NCBI GenBank assembly: GCA_030629475.1
Contig: DAOVOU010000140.1
Span: 1-6,216, forward strand
Length of the DNA stretch: 6,216 bases
Direction of reading: 5' to 3'
From: Desulfobacterales bacterium
GTDB taxonomy: Bacteria; Desulfobacterota; Desulfobacteria; Desulfobacterales; C00003060
Below are positions 1 to 4,606 of this stretch, one piece after another (the stretch's first letter is position 1; every line of letters starts with the position of its first letter). The notes beneath the pieces are model-generated. The model worked only from the letters and a program-made list of their open reading frames with translations. It searched no databases and had not been told where the DNA came from. Both the position numbers and the translations under genes were made by a program.

Positions 1-84
1 GCCCCTAAGTTCATATTTTGAATATTTATCACAGAATCGTCAAATTGGCCAACTATTTTATATATCGGCACTTTCCTTAGCACC

Positions 85-1476
85 TCAAGTCATTTTAAGA
101 GGATCCAGTAACTCCTTCAGTTGTGCTTCGGGCAAGACCTTTTCCTCCATGGCCACCTCTCGCACCGTCTTTCCGGTTGTGTAGGCCTCCTTGGCAATCG
201 CCGCGGCCTTTTCATGTCCTATGGCCGGGGCAAGCGCCGTGCACATGGCCAGGCTGTTTTCTACAAGGGCCCTGCACCTTGCTTCATTGACTGTGATGCC
301 ATTGATGCATTTTTTAGCAAAGATCTTTGCCACCGAACCAAGAATCCTTATGGACCCCAACAGATTGTGGGCAATCACCGGAAGCATCACATTCAGATCG
401 AAATTGCCTCCCTGACCGCCTATGGTGATGGCCGTGTCATTGCCCATGACTTGCGCTGCAACCTGGATGACAGATTCGGGGATGACCGGATTCACCTTGC
501 CCGGCATGATAGAGGACCCGGGCTGGAGGGCCGGGATGTTGATCTCCCCAAGACCGCACCTGGGACCTGAGGAGAGCCATCGAATATCGTTTGCTATCTT
601 CACCAGGCTCACTGCCATTGTTTTCAAGGCCCCACTCGTTTCTACAGCCGCATCCTGGGCGGCCTGAGCTTCAAAGCGATTTTCTGCTTCTCTGAATTGA
701 CACCCGGTCTCCTGCGAGATCAAGTCAATAACCCTGGGAGCGAATTCCTGGTGGGTATTCAGGCCTGTGCCAAGGGCCGTACCGCCAAGGGCAAGCTCGG
801 AAAGCGAGCCTTTCACTGTTTGGACCCTTCTTATGCCGAGCTTGACCTGATGGGCATAGCCGCTGAATTCCTGGCCCAACCGGATGGGAACTGCGTCCTG
901 GAGATGGGTTCGTCCGATCTTGATAATGCTGTCAAACGCCTCGGACTTCTTGCGGAGTGATTCGTAGAGGATCTCAAGTCCCGGGATCAGGTCCTCCGTA
1001 ATGGAGGTCAGTGCTGCTATATGAATGGCTGTGGGAATCACGTCGTTGCTCGACTGGCCCATGTTCACGTGGTCATTAGAATGCACGGGCTTCCTGGCAT
1101 CTCGTTTGCCGGTGAGCATCTCATTGGCCCTTGTTGCAATCACCTCATTCGCATTCATGTTGGTAGAGGTGCCCGAGCCTGTTTGAAAGATATCCACCAC
1201 AAATTGCTCGTCCATCTTTCCCGCCGCCACCTCATCGGCAGCCGCCATGATAGGTCTGGCAAGTTGCGGGTCTAAAAGCCCGAGGTCTCCATTCACCTTG
1301 GCTGCATATTTTTTTATAAGGCCGAGGGCCCTGATGAAACCCCCGGGAAATTTGATACCACTTACAGGAAAGTTATCCACGGCACGCTGGGTCTGAGCGC
1401 CATAATAAGCGTCTGCGGGTACCCGGACCTCGCCCATGGTATCTCTTTCAATCCTGAACTTGACATCTTCAGCCAT
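85..1476 (-). CDS. fumC: Class II fumarate hydratase (fumarase C)
   Basis: Fumarase C reversibly hydrates fumarate to L-malate in the cytoplasm, in the TCA cycle or its reductive branch; the class II enzyme is a cofactor-free homotetramer. The 463-residue product matches the usual family length. Counting from the start given here, visible motifs are TGSGTSTNMNANEV near 99-112, SSND near 142-145, GRTHLQDA near 188-195 and the superfamily signature GSSIMPGKVNP near 320-330, which carries the catalytic serine loop. The histidine in GRTH favours fumarase over aspartase, which normally has GRTQ there. An ATG two codons upstream (1482) is possible, but the purine-rich AAGGGGAAGG lies directly against it and is about 6 nt from the ATG at 1476, so I prefer 1476. 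The gene is divergent from the CoA-binding protein gene. No clear terminator is visible in the 84 bp downstream. Function is confident; the physiological direction is not visible. Confidence 0.95.
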   Translation of the reverse strand: MAEDVKFRIERDTMGEVRVPADAYYGAQTQRAVDNFPVSGIKFPGGFIRALGLIKKYAAKVNGDLGLLDPQLARPIMAAADEVAAGKMDEQFVVDIFQTGSGTSTNMNANEVIATRANEMLTGKRDARKPVHSNDHVNMGQSSNDVIPTAIHIAALTSITEDLIPGLEILYESLRKKSEAFDSIIKIGRTHLQDAVPIRLGQEFSGYAHQVKLGIRRVQTVKGSLSELALGGTALGTGLNTHQEFAPRVIDLISQETGCQFREAENRFEAQAAQDAAVETSGALKTMAVSLVKIANDIRWLSSGPRCGLGEINIPALQPGSSIMPGKVNPVIPESVIQVAAQVMGNDTAITIGGQGGNFDLNVMLPVIAHNLLGSIRILGSVAKIFAKKCINGITVNEARCRALVENSLAMCTALAPAIGHEKAAAIAKEAYTTGKTVREVAMEEKVLPEAQLKELLDPLKMT

Positions 1477-1562
1477 GATCATCCTTCCCCTTTGAGGGCA
1501 ATTTCCTCTGGATTATCTATCGTGATGCTGCCTCATATCATATCGCGAAGCGATTTCATAAC

Positions 1563-1591
1563 TTGACCCTTGAGGATTCATCTTATATGGT
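1563..1591 (+). promoter_or_regulatory. Predicted sigma70-type promoter of the CoA-binding protein gene
   Basis: TTGACC (1563-1568, 5/6 to the -35 consensus) and TATGGT (1586-1591, 4/6 to the -10 consensus) are separated by exactly 17 bp. Transcription would begin near 1598, leaving a leader of about 20 nt with AGGAGA before the ATG at 1620. This argues against the longer in-frame starts at 1563 and 1587. It is a pattern match only. Confidence 0.5.
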
Positions 1592-1619
1592 GACCACAGC
1601 CACGCAACAGGAGAATGCC

Positions 1620-2051
1620 ATGCCAGATCTACAGTGTGAAATCCCTGAATACAATCCGCCTTCTGAAGAAATAAGGGCAATCCTTGAGAAATACAAGACA
1701 ATGGCCATTGTGGGCCTGTCCCCCAAGCCGGAAAGAGACAGTCACAAGGTGGCCAACTACCTTAAAGAGAACCTCTACAAGATCGTTCCGGTCAATCCCG
1801 GCCAAAAAGAGATACTGGGAGAGAAATGCTATCCCAATCTGAAGGCGATTCCCTTCCCAATCGACGTGGTAGACATATTCAGGAGACCGGAGGCCATACC
1901 CCCCGTTGTGGACGATGCCATAGAGATTGTGGCCAAGGTGGTCTGGATGCAGTTGGGCCTTGCCCATAATCAGGCAGCAGCCAAGGCCCGAAAGGCAGGC
2001 CTTGAAGTCGTGATGAACAAATGTATAAAGATTGAACATATGAATATGTGA
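1620..2051 (+). CDS. CoA-binding domain protein (YccU-like)
   Basis: The 143-residue protein is a single Rossmann-type CoA-binding domain of the YccU family, whose members are small cytoplasmic proteins (about 135-145 aa) of uncertain function. The same fold forms the N-terminal domain of the succinyl-CoA synthetase alpha subunit. Visible family features are MAIVGLSPKPERDSHKVA near 28-45 (nucleotide-binding loop followed by the SHKV helix), VNPG near 58-61, DVVDIFRRPE near 82-91, VWMQLGL near 108-114 and the C-terminal VVMNKCIKIEH strand. The start at 1620 is chosen because AGGAGA (1609-1614) lies 5 nt upstream and homologues begin about here; TTG at 1563 and ATG at 1587 are longer in-frame options. 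It is transcribed away from fumC, and no functional link is evident. Binding of CoA is inferred from the family. Confidence 0.88.
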   Translation: MPDLQCEIPEYNPPSEEIRAILEKYKTMAIVGLSPKPERDSHKVANYLKENLYKIVPVNPGQKEILGEKCYPNLKAIPFPIDVVDIFRRPEAIPPVVDDAIEIVAKVVWMQLGLAHNQAAAKARKAGLEVVMNKCIKIEHMNM

Positions 2052-2060
2052 ACTTGGCTC

Positions 2061-2122
2061 CGCTTCGCTCCGCAATTGGTCGAGTAGTCGAGTAGGAACT
2101 TAGTTCGCTTCGCTCACAATTG
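2061..2122. repeat. Direct repeat CGCTTCGCTC-(CG/A)-CAATTGG, two copies, with a GTCGAGTA tandem
   Basis: Two near-identical words lie 45 bp apart at 2061-2079 and 2106-2122; they differ only by CG versus A after CGCTTCGCTC. Between them is a tandem GTCGAGTAGTCGAGTA (about 2080-2095). Each copy contains GCTTCGC, the complement of the mini-hairpin GCGAAGC. They begin just after the stop codon of the CoA-binding gene, but no T-run follows, so a terminator role is not supported. Confidence 0.6.
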
Positions 2123-2152
2123 GAATATTGGAATACTGGAATGATGGAATAA
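2121..2152 (+). repeat. TGGAATNN octamer array, 4 units
   Basis: Four contiguous 8-bp units share TGGAAT and vary in the last two bases: TGGAATAT, TGGAATAC, TGGAATGA, TGGAATAA. Related arrays occur at 2270-2293 (opposite orientation) and 3611-3634. The function is unknown. The 2052-2410 stretch otherwise shows no convincing gene. Confidence 0.8.
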
Positions 2153-2269
2153 TGGGTTCTGGCAAAATGGGTTATTGCGTTATTGGCAAAACCACTGTTG
2201 ACAGGGAAGTGTACAAATGACATACTTCCACTAAGAATCAACATAGCGCACAGCTTCACTTCGTGTCCA

Positions 2270-2363
2270 GTATTCCATCATTCCATCATTCCGGCACGAG
2301 GCAAAAATCCAAGCCCCAAAAAAGCCTGTACATTCAATCGGTTGTAGAAATTCCGAAACGTCG
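2270..2363 (+). repeat. Left arm of diverged ~95-bp inverted repeat
   Basis: The outer end is a reverse-oriented TGGAATNN array (2270-2293, units GTATTCCA, TCATTCCA, TCATTCCG). The inner end is GTTGTAGAAATTCCGAAACG plus TCG (2341-2363). The reverse complement of 3540-3634 carries the same two blocks in the same order with almost equal spacing: the inner block matches at 21 of 23 positions, the outer at about 22 of 24, and the middle is diverged but partly alignable. The arms enclose the higBA remnant, the transposase fragment and coding-like copy 1. Confidence 0.65.
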
Positions 2364-2410
2364 TTTAAATAGCACATTTTACTGTGGCATGCAAGTATTT
2401 GATTTTATAG

Positions 2411-2641
2411 GGCGAGCAAAAGCAAGCCATCAGGTTTTCCCTCGACAGGAAAGAACTGATAAGAGACGACGGGGTGATAAGGTTCTATTTTTACGACTTA
2501 CCCCAAATGGCCGAAGCCACCTGGGGTATATTCGAAAGTCATGTGGGGCAAGTTGGTGCCGGAGGTCGGAACACCTACATGAGTGAAACGACTTTCGAGC
2601 CCGAAAATCGCCAGATCATCGATTTCCGGTACTCCAAATAA
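2411..2641 (+). pseudogene. Coding-like remnant, copy 1 (unknown protein C-terminus)
   Basis: This is an open frame from the codon after TAG (2408-2410) to TAA (2639-2641), with no good start codon at its 5' end. I do not recognise the protein. It reads EQKQAIRF, then DDGVIRFYFYDLPQ, then AEATWGIFE, and ends in ENRQIIDFRYSKY. Positions 2414-2571 align without gaps to 3650-3807, about 80% identical by hand count. Of roughly 32 differences, about 18 fall in third codon positions of this frame against 7 each in first and second, the pattern expected of a protein-coding ancestor under selection. The last 23 identical bases (2549-2571) are a piece of tRNA-Leu 3' end read in antisense. It is most likely a 5'-truncated gene; a short functional gene with an unusual start cannot be excluded. 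Confidence 0.5.
2549..2571 (-). repeat. Displaced 3' end of tRNA-Leu (possible attachment-site copy)
   Basis: These 23 bases are identical to 3785-3807. They comprise the CCA end, the discriminator base, the acceptor 3' strand, the 3' half of the T stem and two T-loop bases of tRNA-Leu(CAA), plus five bases downstream. The rest of the tRNA is absent. A 3'-terminal tRNA fragment repeated about 1.2 kb from the intact gene is typical of att sites left by tRNA-targeting integrases, although no integrase gene is present here. Confidence 0.55.
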
Positions 2642-2643
2642 TA

Positions 2644-2955
2644 TTATGCCAACATACTACCAGATATTTCTACTGGCTGGACCTCATCCCAATCCTTGGA
2701 AGTGTTTTCCGCACACCACAGATCGTATTCCTTTTGCAAATTCAACCAAAGTGCAGGGGTTGTTTGAAAAGCCTTTGACAATCGCAAAGCCATATCAGAA
2801 GTAACGGCTCCCCGCTCGTTTACAATCCTGGATATGGTTTTTCGTGATACTTTGAGGCATTCGGCCAATCGTGTCACTGAAAGATGTAACGGCTCCATAT
2901 AATCATATTTTAGTATGTTGCCCGGATGTGTCGGGCGCCTTTTTCGTATTCTCAT
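2644..2955 (-). CDS. higA: HigA-family antitoxin (XRE-type helix-turn-helix)
   Basis: The 103-residue protein has the full HigA architecture: the RPTHPGNIL leader near 7-15, a helix-turn-helix of the form SVTRLAECLKVSRKTISRIVN near 26-46, and the C-terminal ALWLNLQKEYDLW near 68-80. HigA antitoxins neutralise the HigB mRNA interferase and repress their own operon from a palindromic operator. The ATG at 2955 matches the usual HigA start; GAGAG lies about 8 nt upstream. The frame is also open upstream, so translation from 3075 would give a 143-residue fusion of the first ~31 HigB residues, a ~9-residue linker and complete HigA. The antitoxin looks intact and has no toxin gene left to oppose. 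It may act as a solitary regulator or be a relic. Confidence 0.88.
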   Translation of the reverse strand: MRIRKRRPTHPGNILKYDYMEPLHLSVTRLAECLKVSRKTISRIVNERGAVTSDMALRLSKAFQTTPALWLNLQKEYDLWCAENTSKDWDEVQPVEISGSMLA

Positions 2956-2982
2956 AATGGCAACTCTCTCAGATTTGTAGAG

Positions 2983-3075
2983 TTCTATTTTCTCGACATG
3001 TTGGGGGTTAATCCGTTTCTTAGTACCATCATAAAACAGGTTTTCTAAGCCCTTGTGTTTAAATGCCTTTATCAT
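2983..3075 (-). pseudogene. higB: HigB toxin, N-terminal remnant (about 31 codons)
   Basis: The segment encodes MIKAFKHKGLENLFYDGT and continues through INPQHVEKIE, which matches the N-terminus of HigB/RelE-superfamily toxins (typical form MIKSFKHKGLEKFF). Full HigB is about 92 residues, so roughly 60 residues, including the C-terminal catalytic part, are missing. The sequence passes from HigB codon ~31 into what should be the higB-higA spacer without a frame break, producing an in-frame HigB'-HigA fusion. The start at 3075 lies about 29 nt downstream of the predicted transcription start, with a weak GGGA ribosome binding site. Loss of toxin activity is inferred. Confidence 0.75.
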
Positions 3076-3110
3076 AGAGATCCCAGGAAACTTGTCCCAC
3101 CTTTGGGAAA

Positions 3111-3139
3111 ACTGTAACACTTGGTGTTACGGCTGTCAA
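3111..3139 (-). promoter_or_regulatory. higBA promoter with palindromic operator in the spacer
   Basis: On the minus strand, TTGACA (3134-3139, perfect -35) and TACAGT (3111-3116, 4/6 to the -10 consensus) are exactly 17 bp apart. A perfect inverted repeat, GTAACAC-TTG-GTGTTAC at 3114-3130, fills most of the spacer and overlaps the -10. HigA antitoxins are known to autorepress through such sites, so this is the likely HigA operator. The transcript would start near 3104, just upstream of the HigB' start at 3075. Confidence 0.72.
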
Positions 3140-3172
3140 TCAAATAATAATTCGAGAGGCCATGACCCTCCA

Positions 3173-3209
3173 AAGATGCCTCAACTGCACCAAGGAGGAA
3201 AGGCATCTT
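3173..3209 (-). terminator. Hairpin after the transposase fragment (weak terminator candidate)
   Basis: AAGATGCCT (3173-3181) and AGGCATCTT (3201-3209) form a perfect 9-bp stem with a 19-nt loop, abutting the stop codon of the transposase fragment. Only three T residues follow on the minus strand, so termination would be weak. It separates the transposase remnant from the higBA promoter. Confidence 0.35.
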
Positions 3210-3490
3210 CACATCTTCTTGAACAACCCACCCTCGATCTCATCAAGGCTGAAGAACTCCTTGTCCCAAATCTTGTTTCCCGCCCTCCTGGGGTTCTCTT
3301 TGAAATAATCGTTTCGTTCCTCGAAGTGGCGGGAAATCGCAGCTTTCATTTCGTCCTCGGACTGGTAATCGCTATTGTGTATCACGGCCTTTTTCATGCC
3401 ACTGAACACAGATTCGATCACATTCAAGAATTGCGATTGTTTAGGCAAGGGAACCACCTTGATGGCCGGACCTTCGTTTAGGCTGGGGGG
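3209..3490 (-). pseudogene. IS630-family transposase, C-terminal fragment
   Basis: The frame, open from the stop at 3491-3493 to 3209, encodes the last part of an IS630-type DDE transposase: IKVVPLPKQSQFLNVIESVF, then HNSDYQSEDEMKAAISRHFEERN and ENPRRAGNKIWDKE. The glutamate in NVIES is the expected third residue of the DDE triad. The two catalytic aspartates and the N-terminal helix-turn-helix are absent, so about 80-90 of roughly 340 residues remain. The tail FFSLDEIEGGLFKKM departs from the family norm. GTG at 3457 could start a spurious peptide, but this is a dead fragment. It shares its strand with the higBA remnant downstream. Confidence 0.8.
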
Positions 3491-3539
3491 CTATGTTTCC
3501 GGGATTACTAGGGCAAACTGGGGATACGGCGGGATAATT

Positions 3540-3634
3540 CGGCGTCTCGGAATTTCTACAACTGGTTGTAATCACATATCTTTCAGTGGCAGTTTTCTGT
3601 CCTACCAATACGGAATGATGAAATGATGGAATAG
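3540..3634 (-). repeat. Right arm of diverged ~95-bp inverted repeat, with octamer array
   Basis: Its inner block (3540-3562) is the inverted counterpart of 2341-2363 (21 of 23 positions). Its outer block (3611-3634: CGGAATGA, TGAAATGA, TGGAATAG) is a TGGAATNN array inverted relative to 2270-2293. Block spacing is 48 bp versus 47 bp in the left arm. The interval 3491-3539, between the transposase fragment and this arm, shows nothing recognisable. Confidence 0.65.
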
Positions 3635-3807
3635 ATGAGGACACCCAGGGAACAGAAGCAAGCTATCAGGTTTTTCCTCGAGAAGGGCGAATTGATGAGA
3701 GGCGATGGACTGATAAGGTTCTATTTTTACGACTTGCCCCAAGCAGCCGAGGCTACCTGGGGCATATTAGAGGGTCGTTTCACTCAAGTTGGTGCCGGAG
3801 GTCGGAA
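3635..3807 (+). pseudogene. Coding-like remnant, copy 2, running into tRNA-Leu antisense
   Basis: This second copy of the unknown coding segment starts at an ATG (3635) formed at the edge of the octamer array. It reads MRTPREQKQAIRFFLEKGEL, then GDGLIRFYFYDLPQAAEATW, then GILEGRF, before entering the antisense of tRNA-Leu. It aligns without gaps to copy 1 at a constant offset of 1236 bp; the differences concentrate in third codon positions. I do not recognise the family. Unlike copy 1, it keeps no native C-terminal tail: the frame continues through the tRNA to about 3844, which is not a credible protein end. There is no clear ribosome binding site. Confidence 0.45.
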
Positions 3808-3877
3808 TCGAACCGACACGGGCGCAAGGCCCGGAGGATTTTGAGTCCTCTGCGTCTACCAGTTTCACCACTCCGGC
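3790..3877 (-). tRNA. tRNA-Leu (anticodon CAA)
   Basis: The 88-nt gene includes an encoded CCA. The acceptor stem GCCGGAG/CTCCGGC is fully paired. The anticodon stem GAGGA/TCCTC carries the loop CTCAAAA, giving anticodon CAA, which reads UUG. A long variable arm (GGGC/GCCC stem) marks a class II tRNA, and the T arm is GTCGG-TTCGATT-CCGAC. The gene lies antisense to the tail of copy 2. Its 3' end is duplicated at 2549-2571, suggesting past use as an integration site. Confidence 0.97.
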
Positions 3878-3913
3878 CAGGCCACGAAATCGCTCCGCGA
3901 TTTTGTTGCTCCA

Positions 3914-3943
3914 AATATAAAGGGGGGGGCGGTTTGTTGTCAA
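3914..3943 (-). promoter_or_regulatory. Predicted tRNA-Leu promoter
   Basis: On the minus strand, TTGACA (3938-3943, perfect) is followed after 18 bp by TATATT (3914-3919, 5/6). The spacer holds a run of eight or nine G:C pairs. Transcription would start near 3907, about 30 nt before the mature tRNA. The leader contains a perfect 7-bp hairpin, AAATCGC-TCC-GCGATTT (3887-3903). Confidence 0.6.
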
Positions 3944-3958
3944 CCGAATTATTGGTAC

Positions 3959-4008
3959 CGTTCACGGGTTCAGAGGTTCACGGGTTCAGAGGTTCAGGGT
4001 TCAGGGTT
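3959..4008 (+). repeat. GGTTCANN octamer array
   Basis: Units of 8 bp share GGTTCA with two variable bases: GGTTCAGA (3967-3974), GGTTCACG (3975-3982), GGTTCAGA (3983-3990), GGTTCAGG (3991-3998). A degenerate first unit and a 7-bp GTTCAGG step lie at the ends. An inverted partial copy lies at 4107-4128, so the array brackets the palindrome at 4023-4106. There is no gene in 3878-4219; this stretch holds only the tRNA promoter, this array, the palindrome and the tat promoter. Confidence 0.8.
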
Positions 4009-4022
4009 AACCGAAAATCTGA

Positions 4023-4106
4023 GCCGACTTCGCCATAGTAGCCGTTTCAGCCGTCGTAGCCTATGGCTACTATGGCGAAGTCGGCAGGCTACGACGGCTG
4101 AAACGG
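4023..4106. repeat. Interleaved double palindrome A-B-A'-B' (two perfect 21-bp inverted repeats)
   Basis: A (4023-4043) is perfectly complementary to A' (4065-4085), and B (4042-4062) to B' (4086-4106), each over 21 bp. The order is A-B-A'-B', so the stems cross rather than nest and cannot both form fully in one strand. A and B share the submotif GCC(A/G)T(A/C)GTAGCC, which allows a third, central hairpin, GTAGCC-TAT-GGCTAC (4056-4070). The element lies in the divergent space between tRNA-Leu and tatB, upstream of the tatB promoter. It is therefore not a normal terminator for either gene. There is no coding potential; the role is unknown. Confidence 0.92.
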
Positions 4107-4128
4107 TGAACCCTGAACCTGTGAACGG
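4107..4128 (-). repeat. Inverted copy of the GGTTCANN repeat flanking the palindrome
   Basis: 4107-4120 is perfectly complementary over 14 bp to 3990-4003, and 4121-4128 (GTGAACGG) to 3959-3966. The right flank thus pairs with two separate parts of the left octamer array, adding an outer layer of symmetry around 4023-4106. Confidence 0.8.
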
Positions 4129-4159
4129 CTACAATTATTGTCTGGCAATTCCGATACGC

Positions 4160-4188
4160 TTGACAGTGAACGAAAATATCGCTATGCT
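4160..4188 (+). promoter_or_regulatory. Predicted promoter of tatB-tatC
   Basis: TTGACA (4160-4165, perfect) and TATGCT (4183-4188, 4/6) are 17 bp apart. The start would be near 4195, leaving a leader of about 25 nt that carries AAGGAG before the tatB ATG at 4220. Confidence 0.65.
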
Positions 4189-4219
4189 CTTAACAATTAA
4201 AAACGTGAAGGAGTTGTAA

Positions 4220-4606
4220 ATGTTTGGTATGGGGATGCCGGAAATTATCTTGATTCTGGCTATCGCCTTGATCGTTCTTGGTCCCAAGAAGCTTCCTGAA
4301 ATCGCCAAGTCCTTAGGGCGGGGTATTGCCGAGTTCAGGAAAGCCACACAGGAGTTCAAGGAAAACCTTCAAGTAGACAACGAGCTGAAGGAGGCCCGTG
4401 ACACCATACGGGAAGTCAAGGAGGACCTTGAGGAGACAGTACGGAAATCCATGACTGAAACTAGCGCCGATCAGAAAACCGGCGCTGTGTCCGAGGATGA
4501 GATTGAGCATACCGTTGAGAAGGATGTGACCGGAGGTTCAGAAGATTCTATCGAAGACAGGCCCCGGCAAGAAACCGGGTCGAAGGAGCCTGCCAAAGAT
4601 GCCTGA
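4220..4606 (+). CDS. tatB: Twin-arginine translocase TatA/TatB-family subunit, TatB-like
   Basis: TatB works with TatC in the inner membrane as the receptor complex for folded proteins bearing twin-arginine signals. The 128-residue product shows the family plan: a short N-terminal transmembrane helix (about 7-20), the hinge LGPKKLP near 20-26, an amphipathic helix to about 45, then a charged tail rich in E, K and D with coiled-coil character. Glutamate at position 8, the LGP-LP hinge and the length point to TatB rather than TatA, which usually has Gln8, an FG hinge and about 80-90 residues. In some Desulfobacterota the boundary is blurred, and a bifunctional TatA/B role is possible because no separate tatA is in the window. 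AAGGAG (4208-4213) is 6 nt before the ATG. The 3' end overlaps tatC by 8 bp, indicating one transcript. Confidence 0.85.
   Translation: MFGMGMPEIILILAIALIVLGPKKLPEIAKSLGRGIAEFRKATQEFKENLQVDNELKEARDTIREVKEDLEETVRKSMTETSADQKTGAVSEDEIEHTVEKDVTGGSEDSIEDRPRQETGSKEPAKDA

Noticed and set aside
60..84. GGTGCT/AGTGCC stem downstream of fumC as a terminator
   Set aside because: The stem is 6 bp with two G-T pairs and no T-run.
1477..1482. fumC start at the upstream ATG (1482)
   Set aside because: The Shine-Dalgarno-like run directly abuts this ATG; spacing favours the ATG at 1476. The difference is two residues and either is possible.
1563..1619. Extended N-terminus of the CoA-binding protein from TTG 1563 or ATG 1587
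   Set aside because: These starts overlap the predicted promoter and lack ribosome binding sites, while ATG 1620 has AGGAGA at 5 nt and fits the family length.
2198..2226. TTGACA (2198-2203) with CATACT (2221-2226) at 17-bp spacing, plus an overlapping GGAAGT/ACTTCC hairpin
   Set aside because: No credible gene follows in this direction before the inverted repeat arm. It may be a relic promoter, but nothing ties it to a product.
3076..3120. N-terminal extension of the HigB'-HigA frame from 3120
   Set aside because: It would begin upstream of the predicted transcription start and inside the operator, and HigB proteins begin at the MIKAF methionine.
3635..3844. A 69-codon plus-strand open frame reading through the tRNA-Leu gene to GAGGRNRTDTGARPGGF
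   Set aside because: The second half is the antisense translation of a tRNA, a well-known source of spurious proteins. Only the part before the tRNA is treated as a coding remnant.
3959..4128. CRISPR array
   Set aside because: The repeats are 8-bp tandem units and palindromes without regular 25-40-bp repeats and unique spacers; no cas genes are present.
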